NCBI RefSeq assembly: GCF_026151205.1
Contig: NC_087075.1
Location: forward strand, 1,116,501-1,166,910
DNA length: 50,410 nt
Reading direction: 5' to 3'
From: Bolinopsis microptera
Lineage: Eukaryota > Ctenophora > Tentaculata > Lobata > Bolinopsidae
Under the pieces are notes generated by a model. The model was not told the origin of the DNA. It saw nothing but the letters and a program-made list of their open reading frames with translations, and searched no databases. The first letter of the stretch is position 1, and the number at the start of each line of letters is the position of its first letter. The position numbers were made by a program, and so were the translations under genes. Shown here piece after piece: positions 31,851 through 44,520 of the stretch.

Positions 31851-34800
31851 TGATGGTATGAAAACCAAATTGGGGGGTACTGGAAGTCAAAATACCTCGA
31901 AAAAAATTGGAAAATCTACTGTCACATACTCTGTCCCATTTTCAGTTTTTTGAAGCTGAAACTTCCAGGGCCGAAATTTTACAGTTTTGCCGAATTTCTG
32001 ACCCGCAACCAATTAGTCAGTCATTTATAGATGCCAAATGACACGATTGAGGTGCTGGAAGTTTGATTCGGGTCGGAGGCAGCTCACAGCAGAAATCTTA
32101 AGTAAATACGAAAAAGTTGTATTTTCAAAACTCTGTCCCATTTTCAGATGTGAAATTTCTCGAACGCACATTTGACAGTATGTTGATGTAATTTTTGCCA
32201 CAAACCAATTAGTATGTTAATTGATGATGGTAAGAACCAATTTGGGGTACTGGAAAGTCAAATATCTCGAAAAAAATTGGGAAAATCATACTTGACCATA
32301 CTTCTGTCCATTTTCTAGCTTTTTGAAGCTGTAAACTTCCAGGGGCCGAAAATTTTACACTTTTTGGCCCGAATTTCTGACCGCAACCAATGATGTCAGT
32401 CATTTATAGATGCCCCATATGACACAGAATTGAGGTGCACTGGAAAGTTTGATTCGGGTCGGAGGAAGCTACAGCAGAAATCTTAGGAATCGAAAAGTTT
32501 AAAAAAAAAAAATACTCCTGTCCATTTTCAGTGGTGGAAAATTTATGAAAGCCAAATTTGAAAAGATTGGATAGAAATTTTTGACCACATAACCAAGTAG
32601 TCAGTAAATGATGATGGTATGAAACAAGTTTGGGGTAATGGAAGTCAAAATCTCGAAAATATATTGCGAATATCTTACTGTCCCATACTCTGTCCATTTT
32701 CAGTTTTTGAAGCTGAAACTTCCAGGGCCGAAATTTTACCAGTTTTTGGCCGAATTTCTGACCCGCAACAATTAGTCAGTCATTTATAGATGCCAAAGAC
32801 ACGATTGAGGTGCTGGAAGTTTGATTCGGGTCGGAGGAAGCTCACAGCAGAAATCTTAAGAAAACGAAAAGTTGTATTTTCAAAACTCTGTCCCATTTTC
32901 AGATGTGAAAATTTCTGAACGCCACATTTGACAGATTGGATGAATTTTTGCCCACAAACCAATTAGTCAGTTATTGATGATGGTATGAAACCAAATTGGG
33001 GTACTGGAAGTCAAAATCTCGAAAAAATTGGAAAAATTCATACTGTCCCATACTCTGTCCCATTTTCAGTTTTTGAAGCTGAAACTTCTAGGGCCGAAAT
33101 TTTACAGTTTTGGCCAAATTTCTGACCCGCAACCAATTATAGTCAGTCATTTATAGATGCCAAATGACACGATTGAGGTGCTGGAAGTTTGATTCGGGTC
33201 GGAGGAAGCTCACAGCAGAAATCTTAAGAAAACGAAAAGTTGTATTTCAAAACTCGGTCCCATTTTCAGATGTGAAAATTTTCTGAACGCACATTTTGAC
33301 AGATTTGATGAAATTTTTGCCCACAAACCAATTAGTCAGTTAATTGATGATGGTATGAAACCAAATTGGGGTACTGAGAGTCACAAAATCTCGAAAAAAA
33401 TTGGAAAATCATACTGTCCCATACTCTGTCCCATTTTCAGTTTTTGAAGCTGAAACTTCCCAGGCCGAAATTTTACAGTTTTGGCCGGAATTTTCTGACC
33501 CGCAACCAATTAGTCAGTCATTTATAGATTGCCAAATGACACGATTGAGGTGCTGGAAGTTTGATTCGGGTCGGAGGAAGCTCACAGCAGAAATCTTAAG
33601 AAAACGAAAAGTTGTATTTTCAAAACTCTGTCCCATGTTCAGATGTGAAAATTTCTGAACGCACATTTGACAGATGGATGAAATTTTTGCCCACAAACCA
33701 ATTAGTCAGTTAATTGATGATGGTATGAAACCAAATTGGGGTACTGGAAGTCAAAATCTCGAAAAAATTGGAAAATCATACTGTCCCATACTCTGTCCCA
33801 TTTTCATTTTTGAAGCTGAAACTTCCAGGGCCGAAATTTTACAGTTTTGGCCGAATTTCTGACCCGCAACAATTAGTCAGTCATTTATAGATGCCAAAAT
33901 GACACGATTGAGGTGCTGGAAGTTTGATTCGGGTCGGAGGAAGCTCACAGCAGAAATTTTATGAATAACGAAAAGTTGAACTTTTCAAAAACTCTGTCCC
34001 ATTTCAGATGTGAAAAATTTCTGAACGCACATTTGACAGATTTGATGAAAATTTTGCCCACAAAACCAATTAGTCAGTTAATTGATGATGGTATGAAACC
34101 AAATTGGGGTACTGAGAAGTCAAAATCTCGAAAAAAAATTGGAAAATCATTATGCTCCCATACTCTGTACCATTTTCAGTTTTTGAAGCTGAAATTTCAG
34201 GAGCCAGAAATTTTTACAGTTTTGGCCGAACCGAATTTTGACCCGCAACAATTAGCTCAGTCATTTTTAGATGCCAAATGACCGGGATTGAGGTGCCCTG
34301 GAAGTGTGATTCGGCGGTTCGCGTGGAAGCTTCACAGCATGAATAATAGAAATCTTAAGAAAAACGTTAAAGTTTTTTTTAAAAAAACTCTGTCCATTTT
34401 CTGATGTGAAATTCTTGAACGCAAATTTGACAGATTGGATGATAATTTCTTGCCCCCCCAAAGCCTTTTAGTCAGTTAATTGATGATGGTATGAAACCTA
34501 ATTGGGGTCTGCGAAGTAAAATCTCGAAAAAAAATTGGAAAAATCTTACTGTCCCATACTCTGTCGATTTTCAGTTTTTTGAAGCACTGAAACTGCCAGT
34601 GCGAAATTTTACAGTTTTGGCCGAATTTCTGACCCGCAACCAATTAGTCAGTCATTTATAGATGCCAAATGACACGATTGTGGGGCTGGAAGCGTCTTGT
34701 GCGGCAGTGCCGCCGGGTGGATGCCTCCATAACACTGCATGAACCTTCATCGCTTGACACTCACCTTACAGAAAAGTTGTTTTTCACAAACTCTGTCCCA

Positions 34801-37800
34801 TTTGCAGATTTGTGAAGATTTCTGACGCACTTTTGTCAGATTGGATGAAATTTTTGCCCACAAACCAATTTGTAGTTAATTGATGATGGTATGTAACAAA
34901 ATTGGGTAATACAGGGATGTCAAATCTCGTAAATATTGCGTATAATCATACTGTCCAATACTCGGTCCATTTTCAGTTTTTGGAAGCTGAAAACTTCCTA
35001 GAGGCCGAAATTTTACAGTTTTGGCCAAATTTTGACCCGCAACCAATTTGTCAGTCATTTTGATGCCAATTGACTCGATTGAGGTTGCTGGATGTTTGAT
35101 TCGGGTAGCGAGGAAGCAACTCACAGCAGAAATCTTAACGCCTAGTCACCTGCCATCTCTCTCTCGTTGTATTTTCAAAACTTCTGTCCCATTTTCAGGA
35201 ATGTGAATAATTTCCTGAACGCACATTTGACAGATTTGATGATATTTTTGCCCAACAAACCAATTTTAGTCAGTTAATTGATGAGGAGTATGAAACCAAA
35301 TTGGGGTAATGAAGTCAAAATCTCGAATAAAAATTGGAAATTCATTCTGCTCCCTTACTAGTCCCATGTTTCAGTTTTGAAGCTGTAAAAGTCCGCGGCC
35401 CGAAATTTTTACAGTTTTGGCCGAATTTCTGACCCGCATAAACAATTTGTCAGTCATTTATAGAGGACATATGACTCGAGTGAGGTGCTGGGAAGTTATT
35501 CGGAGTGGAGGAAGCCTCACAGCATGATATCTGTAGAAAACGTAAAAGTTGTATTTTCAAAACTCTGTCCCATTTTCAGATGTGAAAATTTCTGAACGCA
35601 CTATTTGACAGATTTGATGAAATTTTTGCCCACAAACCCAATTGTCAGTTAATTGATGATGGATGAAACCAAAGAGGTGGTACTGAAGTCTAAATCTCGA
35701 AAAAAATTGGAAAATCATACTGCTCCCATATCTGTCACCATGCCGACACGACAGCCCAGTTTTTGATGCTGAACTTCCCGGGCGAAATTTTACAGTTTTG
35801 GACCGATTTTCTGACCCGAAACCAATTAGTCAGTCAGTTATTAGTTGCCCAAATGATCAACGTTTAGGTGCTGGAAGTTTGATTCGGGTCGGATGGAAGT
35901 ACAGCAGAAATTTTAAGAAAACGAAAAGTTTTTTTTTAAAAACTCTGTCCCATTTTCAGATAAAACGTGAAAAGTTTGAACGCCCCACATTTGACAGATT
36001 GGATGAATTTTTTGCCCAACAATACCAATTAGTCAGTTAATTGATGATGGTTTTGAAACAAATTTGGGGTACTGGAAGTAAAAATCTCGATAAAAAGTGC
36101 GAGAAATTCATTCTGTACCATCTCTGGACCCACCCCTATTTTCAGTTTTTGAAGAATGAACGTCCAGGGCCGTACGTATATTTTACAGTTTTGGCCGAAT
36201 TTCTGACCGCCAACCACATTTAGTCATTCATTTTAGATGCCAAAGGACACGATTGAGGTGCTGCGTAAAGTTGATTCGGGTTCGGAGGAAGCTCACAGCA
36301 GAAACTATTAAGAAAACGAAATAGTTGTTTTTTCAAAACTCTGTCCCATTTTCAGATGTGAAAATGTCTGAACGCAATTTGACAGATTGATGAAATTTTT
36401 GCCCAACAAACACAATTTGTCAGTTAATTGTTGATGGTATGAAAACCAAATTGGGGTACCTGGAAGTAAAAATCTCGAAAAAAATTGGAAAAAAAATAAT
36501 ACTGTACCATACTCTGATCCCCAACAGTTTGCAGACGTTTTTGAAGCTGAAACTTCCAGGGCCGAAATTTTACCAGTTTTGGACGAATTTCTGACCCGAA
36601 ACCAATTATTAGTCAGTCATGTATAGATGCCAATATGACACGATTTGAGGTGCTGGAAGTTTGATTCGGGTACGGAGGAGCTACCAGCAGAAATCTTATA
36701 GAAAACGAAAAGTGTAAAAAAAAAAACTTACTGTCCATTTTCCAGATGTGAAAAAATGTTCTGAAAGCACATTTGTCAGGATTGGATGAAATTTTGACCA
36801 ACAAACCAATTAGTAGACTTTAATTGATGATGGTTTATGAAACCATAATTGGGGCTATCTGGAAGTCAATTCTCCGAAAAAAATTGCGATAATCATATGT
36901 ACCATTTCTGTCCCATTTTAGTTTTTGAAGCTGAAACTTCCAGGGCCGAAAATTTACATGTTTTGGCACGAATTTTTGACCCGCCACCATTAGTCAGTCT
37001 TTTATGATGCCAATATGACACGATTGATGGGTGCTGGAAGTTTGATTAGGTGTCGGAGAGAATGCTCATAGCAGAAATCTTATGAAAACGTTAAGTCGTA
37101 TTTTCAAAACTCTGTCCCATTTTCAGATGTGAAAATTTCATGAAAGCACACATTTGACAGTATTGGATGAAATTTTTGCCAAACAAACATATTAGTCAGT
37201 TAATTGATGATGGTATGAAACCAGATTGGTGGTACTGGAAGTCGAAAATCTCGAAAAAATATTGGGAAAAATCATACTGTCCCATCTTTGATTCCATTTT
37301 CTGTTTTTGAAGCTGAAACTTCAGGGCCGAAATTTTTACAGTTTTGGCCAAATTTCTGACCTGCAACCAAGATAGTCAAGGCATTTATAGAATGCAAATG
37401 TCACGATTTGAGATGTGCTGGAAGTTTGATTCGGGCTGTAGGGTGGGATGACTCACAGCAGTATTCTTAAAGAAAACGAAAAAGTTGTATTTTCAAAACT
37501 CTGTAACATTTAGATTTGAAAATTTATGAACGACAATTGACAGTTTGCGTGATGTAATTTGTGCCCCACAACCAATTAGTCAGTTAATTGATGATCGGTA
37601 TGTAACCATAATTGGGGGACTGGAAGTCAAAATCTCGAATAAAAATTTGAGAAAAGCATACTGTCCCATACGCTGTCCCATTTTCTGTTTTTGAAGCTGA
37701 AACTTCAGGGCGAAAATTTTACATGTTTTGGCCCGAATTTCTGGATCAAGCAACCAATTAGTTCAGTCATTGTTTGATGCCATAATGATCCACGTGTGAG

Positions 37801-38923
37801 GTGCTGGGAAGTTTGATTCGGGTCTAGGAGGAAGCCCTCAACGCAGGGAATTTAAAGAAAACGATAAGTTGTTTTTTCCATAACTCTGTACCCATTTTTT
37901 GATGTGAAAAGTTAGCCAAAAGCACATTTGACAGATGGGATTGAAATTTTTGCCCACAAACCAATGTAGTCAGATTTATATGATGATGATGGTAAGAAAC
38001 CAATATTGGAGGTCTGGAAGTCAAAATCTCGAAAATTTTTTGGGATATATTCAGTTCTGTCCAATACTCGGTCACTTTTCAAGGTTTTATGCTGAAACTG
38101 CCTGGGCCGATATTTTTCATTTTGGCCAAACAAGATTTCTGACCTGCCCATCCAATAAGTTCAGTTCATTTATAGATGCCAATATGTCACGATTGAGGGC
38201 CTGGAGAAGTTTGTTGATTACGGGTCGGATCGGAGGACAGCTCACAGCAGAAATCTTAAGAAAACGAATAGATTGTATTTTCAAAACTCTGCTCCCATTT
38301 TCTGATGTGAAAATTTCTGACGCCACATTTGACTGATGCTGATGAAATTTTTGCCCAACCAAACCAATTCGTCAGTAATTGATGATGTGTATGAACTCAA
38401 TTGGGGTTACTGGAAGTCAAAATTCTCGAAAAAAATTGGAAAATCATACCTGTCAATACTCTGTCCCCTTTTCAGATTTTGAAGCCTGAAACTTCCAGAG
38501 GCCGTAATTTTTCAGTTTTGGCGAATTTCTGCCCGCAACCAATTAGTCAGTCATTTTTGATGCCAAAATGACACGATAGAGGTGCTGGAAGTTTGATTCG
38601 GGGTCGGATGGATGCTCATCTGCCCAGAAATCTTTAAGAAAACGAAAAGGTGTATTTTCAATAACTCTGTCCCATTTTCAGATGTGAAAATTTCTGAACG
38701 CACATTTGACAGTTTGGATGAAAGTTTTGCCCACAAACAATATTAGTCAGTTTAATGATGATGGTATGAAACCAAATTTGGGGGGGATGGAAGCAAAATC
38801 TCAAAAAATTTGGGAAAAAAATTCATCTGCCCCATACTCTGCCCCTTTTTCAGTTTTGAAGCTGAAACTTCCGGGGCCGAAATTTTAAGTTTGGGGGCCA
38901 AATTTTTGACCCGCAACCCTTTT
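31851..38923 (+). repeat. 366-bp satellite array, indel-rich part
   Basis: About 19 further copies of the same unit in the same orientation. From about 31861 on, scattered single-base insertions, deletions and substitutions appear in every copy, with some foreign-looking patches (34681-34775, 35139-35165). Errors are private to each copy, unlike the shared variants of the clean part. Apparent short frames on either strand here are by-products. Confidence 0.93.
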
Positions 38924-38953
38924 GGTTTGGGGTCAAAAAATTCGGCCAAAACT
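38924..38953 (-). repeat. Inverted scrap of the satellite at the array end
   Basis: ggtcaaaaaattcggccaaa is the reverse complement of the satellite segment ttttggccgaatttctgacc, which occurs in forward orientation immediately before it (38897-38919). The array therefore ends in a small head-to-head fold. Confidence 0.55.
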
Positions 38954-39851
38954 GGGCCCTTTGACCCCGTAGCAAGGTTTTTTTTAAAAATTATTTTCAA
39001 AGAAAAAGGGCCTAATTCCCCCTTTAATATTTTTCCCTTTTTTCCTTAATCACTTTAAGTACTTATTTTCCCTTAATTCACTTAATGTTTTTAAAATGTC
39101 AAATTAAATTAATTAAATGTCACTTATTCACTTAATTCCATTAAATTCCAAACCCACAAATTTCCATTTTTTTTAAACTTGGGCCCACTTAAAGGGGTCT
39201 TGAATTTGCCAAAAGTATTAATTAAATTTATTTTTTTTTTTTTTAATGGCCAAACCTTAAAGCAATTTAAATTTGCATACCATTATAAATTAGTTTTTTA
39301 CATGTAAACCTTTTTGGCCAAATTTTTTGTCTTTAATTCCAAACTTACATTAACCCCAAAAAATTTTGGATTGCCGAGAACCCTTTTTGTTTGGCGCCCC
39401 CCGGGACCCTTAGGCCACCAATCCCCCTAAATTTTTGATTAAAAAGCATTGAAATTTTTGGGGGTGAAAGGTAACGCTTTTTAAAATTTTTAATTTTAAA
39501 AAAAAAAACCTTTGCAAAGTCCTTTTGTTTTTTTAAGTATTAATTCACTTTGAAAAGTAAATGTCCTTTAATTCCAAAACCTTTTGGCCCTGCGGGCAGG
39601 AAAAATCCAATTATTTTGAAGGAATTTTTGGTTTTTGGTTTTTAAATTTTAGTTAGTTTAAATTGGGTTTTTGTCAAGTTTGCGCTAAAAAAACCAAATT
39701 AAAAACCCCCAAAGTTTTAAAAATTTCGACATTTTAAAAAATTTGCCTTTTTCCCCGGTGACACCCACGATCCCAGGGGGGCCGCGCCTTCGTGCGGGGG
39801 GTTTAAACGTATGCCCAAAAAAGACCCACTTTGACAAGCATATTTCGCCAA

Positions 39852-39894
<43 letters not shown>

Positions 39895-39914
39895 TTTGCA
39901 GCTTCTGGCTTCTC
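38954..39914. other. Homopolymer-rich sequence without genes
   Basis: Base runs of 3-10 are abundant throughout (cccc, aaaa, tttt, gggg), giving the look of poorly base-called sequence. Several taattcactt-like segments recur at 39040-39150. Ends with a poly-C tract. No credible gene; the Pro/Gly-rich frames around 39850 are translations of the poly-C. Confidence 0.5.
39854..39894. repeat. Poly-C homopolymer, 41 nt
   Basis: Uninterrupted C run directly before the degraded copy of the satellite flank block. Confidence 0.95.
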
Positions 39915-40290
39915 TACCCAAGCCCCTTCCCAGCAGATTTACGGCAGCGATAACTCAGGGTGATCTCGCCTTTTTTCCAGGTTTGTTGAACCCGCGCGCG
40001 CGCGCTCGTTGTTCATTGCATTTCACGCTTCAATTATTCCAAGAAGCAATTGTACCCCGTACCACGTATACGATCAGCCAATCGAGAACAAGAAACCCCG
40101 CCAAAAATTTTTAAATTTCCCCCGGTTTTTAGGCCAAAAAATTTCTTTTCGCGATAATTAAAATCTCATTGTTTTTTTTTGGGCCCTGGGGAGCTTATTT
40201 TTTCGAGACGGACATTTTGTTAAAAACCCACCGTTTTTATCTCTTTTCTTCCGAAGTTGGGCCCCCCAACGGTAAGGGGGTTTCCCCTGG
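39915..40290 (+). repeat. Degraded second copy of the satellite flank block
   Basis: Matches 21008-21375 in order and orientation: cagggtgatctcgcc, cacgcttcaattattccaag, ccgtaccacgt, gacattttgtt, cttccgaagttgggcccc. Many substitutions and homopolymer expansions separate the two copies. Confidence 0.75.
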
Positions 40291-43200
40291 TAGGGGTTTA
40301 ATTTTTTTACCAACGGCCGCACATTTTCTTAACAATAAAATAAGTTTTTCCGACCTCCAATTGCAACCAAAATTGGAACTTACCATGGGTAAAAAATTTT
40401 AAAGTTCAAATCAAAATTATGTCGCAAAAATTTTGCCCCTTTTGAATATAAACCCCGAATCCCCAAAAATTTTTCGGCTGGAAAAACCCCCTATTGAAAG
40501 GTCGTCGGTTTCCAAATGTCCTTTTAAAACTAAATTTCCGAATAATAAACCCAAAAATGGTAAAATTTGACAATTTTGGTTTCAAATTAGGGACTTTTAC
40601 GCTACTTTTGCCCCAAAAACCCGGCAATCAAAAATCCCCAGGGGGCCCCGATTTTTCCAAAAAGGGTGTGAAAAGGGTTTTTAAAATTTCCAAACCAAAA
40701 AACGGGGGTCAAAAAATTTTTTAAACCCCCAGAAATTTTATTTTACGTACCATATAAGGTTTCCAAAAAGGGTTTTTTTAAAAGGCCCGGGTTAAATTTT
40801 GGAGGCATCCATTCCATTTACCGTTTGCCAAAAACTCCCTTTTTAGAAAACTGGTAGGGTAAAAAATTTTTTAATCGAGCAAGTTTTTTTTTATCGTCAC
40901 GTTCTACAATTTGCTTTTAGTTTTGTGGGGGGCTTTTGAGGGCGGCGCGCACAACTTTTAAACCCGCGAAAAATTTTGGAAAAAATTTTTTTCAATGGTT
41001 TAAAAGAGGTAACAAATACTGAAAAAAATATACTTTTACAGGTTATTGACGGTTTTTCTCGCGTCTAAATTTCTTCGAAGTAGCACGCGCCGGGCCAGCC
41101 TTTACATTGGCAACGGTTTTTAATGGCTTGTCCCTGGGACCGGCCCAGGCTATTTTTTTTTTTAAATTTTTTAATAGAAATTATCGTTTTTTCGTCCTTT
41201 TAAATCTAGGGTTTTAACCCCCCAAAGCGCCGTGAATTCGTGATATTTGTTTCAAAGCCCCGTTTTGATTACGATGTCAACCTTTCGCAGCTGGGGGAGG
41301 CACAGTGGTGCATCTCGCGATCTACGATTGGAGAAAATTATTTGATGCGCGGCGGACCCGTAGTGCATCCCTAAAGACCGTGACGGTCAACCGGGCGCGT
41401 CCTGGTGGTTTAAACAAAATAAACCCAAAACCCCCGCCGTCTTTGTAAAAATTTTAACTCCAAATTAATTCTCCTTACGTTTACTCGCGCCAATTTCTAA
41501 ACCCCGTTCTCCATTCTACAGTTTTCCCTGGTGAATGCAGAATGATTTTTAAAACCTAAATCCCAACCCCACCCCTATAATTGAAAATCGTCTGAAACCA
41601 AACCCCTGCTAACCTGGGGGAAAAAAATTTATTCAATTCCCTTATACTTATACGGTAACCGTGATCGAGTAGTTTTTCGCGCAAGTTTGAAAAATCGCGA
41701 AGTCGAGTGTTTTTCATGGCGCTTATTCATATAATTTAATACTTAGATGTTCACTAAAATCCCAAATTTTAATTTAAAAAAGCTAAAAAAACGAACTTTT
41801 TTTTTGGGTCTTAATTTTTATAGATTTTACACTTTAAAAATTATACATATTTACTTTATATTTATAGGATTTCTCTTTTTGTTTTATACAATATCTGTAC
41901 TAATTAACAATCGATCCATTTCGTCAAATCAAAAAGTAATTCGTGGTTTAACCCAAAAGGGAAATTTTAATTTTAATTTTTTGTTTTAAAGGAAAAAAAG
42001 GAAACTCTTCCTGATCTGAATTTTTAACTGAAATTGATTTTTACAAAACGGAAAATCATGAACAAAGAAAATTTAAGTTTTTTATCTTATTGCATGTTAC
42101 AGCTTTAAACCAAATTTAAAACCCTTTGGGGAGTATAGGAAAATTGCGCGAGAAAATAGAGCTATAGGTGAGTCGTAACCTTTTAAACAACCGCAGCGCT
42201 AATTTTCTCTATGATTTCAGCGTTGTAGTTAAACAATTTGCACTTGTGGAGGTCCTTTTCTTGACACTCCCTTTTTTTTGTCGAAATAGAATACCCTCCC
42301 TTGGGGAAAGTACATCTTGATATAAACCCTTATGAGGCCACGCTTTCCCTTTGTTTTCAGAAAAACCCGCCCAAAAAAGGGTTTTCTAACGGTTAAAAAT
42401 ATACTTTAACTTTGGGATTTCTTTTATTTGCATATTATTTTGGGGTAGCTTAGCAAATGAATTTTTTTACAGAGTTAAAGGAACCCTTTTTAAATGGTCG
42501 ATAAAAAAGGGTTTAATTTTTTTAAATCTTAGCAAATAAATTGTGCAAGTTTGAGACAAAAAATTATAAGGTTATTTATATTTTTTAAATAACCCATACA
42601 AGAAAAATCAAACATTTCTAAGTTCAAATTCATTGTTTTTTATGTTTTGAGTTATTTTTTCATGCTTATCTGGCAATTTTTGATAAAAAAGTAACAAATT
42701 TTGAGAAACCTCGGTTTCATTTAACGTCCGAATTTTCCCCCCTATGTGAAACCACACCTCTTTGCAAAGTTTCCCAAAACTTTCCCTTTTGCTCGATGCG
42801 CGCTATTTGTTTGCCCGTCAGGCAACTTTTTGATTTTTCCACATGCCCAGCCCCAAAAACAATTCCTATCTTGTGACAGGTCTTTCAAGACATCTTTTCC
42901 CCGGGGGCGATTTTTTTCCCGACTTTTACAAAAATTTAGGCAATGTGACTGTGAATTTTTTTTGGAGACCCGTTTTTGTTTCAGCGTGCACCCCGTTCTT
43001 GTTCCTCCCCGGTGGGTGCGAAACTGCCGCCCGGGTTGATTTTGTGCCCGGGCAACACTTTTCGGAATTTTCCGTTTTTACTTTGCGCCCCGCAGTTATC
43101 GGAGAACTGACCAAGTAAAACCGTGTGGTGTCTCGTAATCTTGTTCTGAGAATTCTTCCCCATAAGTGATTCCAGGCCCAAATTCCCCGACGTGGTTTCC

Positions 43201-44013
43201 AGCAGGTTTAAAGGGTGCTGATTTAAAATCCATTGTTCTAAAAAGTTCTGGCCCCGCGTGGGCCGTGTTCCCAAAACGAACGTGGAGTTTGCATCAAACC
43301 GTCGTCCACACGGCCCGTACGTTGGTCCCACCAGTTTGCTTTACGGGTTTAAACTCCGTTCTCCACCAGAAACCAACCTGTAACCTTAATCTCCAGCCAA
43401 GTTCCTGTCATGAATTTTAGAGTGGAAGGGGGTTTGTGTTGTATTACCTCCCTCCCGATTAGTGAGGCCAGTGGTCCTCCTTCTAAGGGTCCCAGTCCAC
43501 CTGGTAAACACTGGGGCCCGGGCCACTCCTCCCTGCCCCGTGGTGGGTGGCACGAGGAGGGGGACGTAAAAGAGAGGGAAAAATTAGTGGATCACAAGAT
43601 TTTTAGCAAAGGAGGAGCAAATGGTTAATTTCGATAAATGGTAAAAGAGGGGAAAAAAGCTTAAAAAAAACTAGAAAAAATTTTTTTATTATCGGACCGT
43701 TTGCGGTCAAGGAAGGTTGACTCGCGAACTTAAAAGATTTTTATTTGATTTTTATAAAGGTCTAGAAACATTTTAAAAATCATTAAGAATTTTTAGGTCG
43801 CACTTAAAATAATTTTAAAATATTCGGTCATAAAAGAATTTTGTGAGAGAAGGCTCCTTTTCTTTGTAAAACAATTTTAATTCCTTCTTGAGGTCCCCAA
43901 ATAAGGGGAAAAATTTCCAAATAAAAAAAGAGAATAAAATTTAAATTTTAAAAATGAGGTTTAAAAAAGAGAAAAATAGAGAAAAAAAGAGAATAATTAG
44001 GTTTTTAAAATTA
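40291..44013. other. Low-quality, mostly AT-rich region without supportable genes
   Basis: No frame shows a recognisable family. At 41060-41100 is a degraded copy of the block at 20666-20760. 42740-43630 is richer in GC and holds several overlapping frames of 60-116 codons on both strands, which may be the damaged remains of a coding region but match nothing I recognise. The rest is dominated by short homopolymers. Confidence 0.45.
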
Positions 44014-44035
44014 GGGGGGGGGGGGGGGGGGGGGG
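44014..44035. repeat. Poly-G homopolymer, 22 nt
   Basis: Uninterrupted G run in AT-rich sequence. Confidence 0.95.
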
Positions 44036-44435
44036 TAAAAACGTTTAAAAATTTTTAGTCAAATTGGTAAAATGGGAATTTAAAATTTTAAGTTTTTTTG
44101 GGTTTTTAATGATAAAATTTTTTTTAATTTTTAAAAAAAAAAAAAATTTGGGGAAATTAAAAAATTCTTACATTTAAAAAGGGGACGCCCAAAAAAGGAA
44201 AAACACACCCCTTGGGGCCCTCTCCCCCCGTACGTAAAATTAAGGAGTAAAATTAACGTTACAACCACCCCGTGACGTAACTCCAAGTGACCCTTTAACT
44301 GGGAACATCTCAACGTCTACCATTGTGGCGTCAACTTAATTAAAAAATCACAAGTTTTAAAATTTTAAAGGTGGTAAAACCAGTCCTCAAATTTAATTAA
44401 CTTACCCGGGGGACACTTACCCAGTAACTTTTCAC
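44036..44435. other. AT-rich non-coding stretch
   Basis: No gene. Contains one isolated gtgacgta motif at about 44271, related to the cluster that follows. Confidence 0.45.
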
Positions 44436-44520
44436 CCCTGACGTCACACATTCACCAGGCGTCACAAATTTCCCACGGACGTCAAAATTTTCCCCCCGTG
44501 ACGTCCACCTCACCGGTGAC
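44436..44520. repeat. Cluster of GACGTC-type motifs
   Basis: Motifs ctgacgtcac, ggcgtcaca, ggacgtcaa, gtgacgtcc and ggtgac follow each other at intervals of about 20 bp, each separated by C-rich or A/T-rich spacer. They look like a degenerate short tandem repeat whose core resembles the CREB/ATF site TGACGTCA. Function is not established. Confidence 0.5.

Noticed and set aside
21484-33862. Dozens of near-identical 84-123 codon frames as a tandem gene family
   Set aside because: They follow from a satellite unit of 366 bp (divisible by three). Most frames do not start with ATG, some units are frameshifted, and nucleotide and protein variation give no sign of purifying selection. Kept only as a low-priority finding.
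34681-35165. Foreign insertions in the satellite as mobile elements
   Set aside because: The patches are short, have no ends or duplications, and occur only in the noisy part of the array. Sequence error is the simpler explanation.
39685-40114. Gly-rich and Pro-rich proteins on opposite strands
   Set aside because: Both arise from the 41-nt poly-C tract in low-quality sequence.
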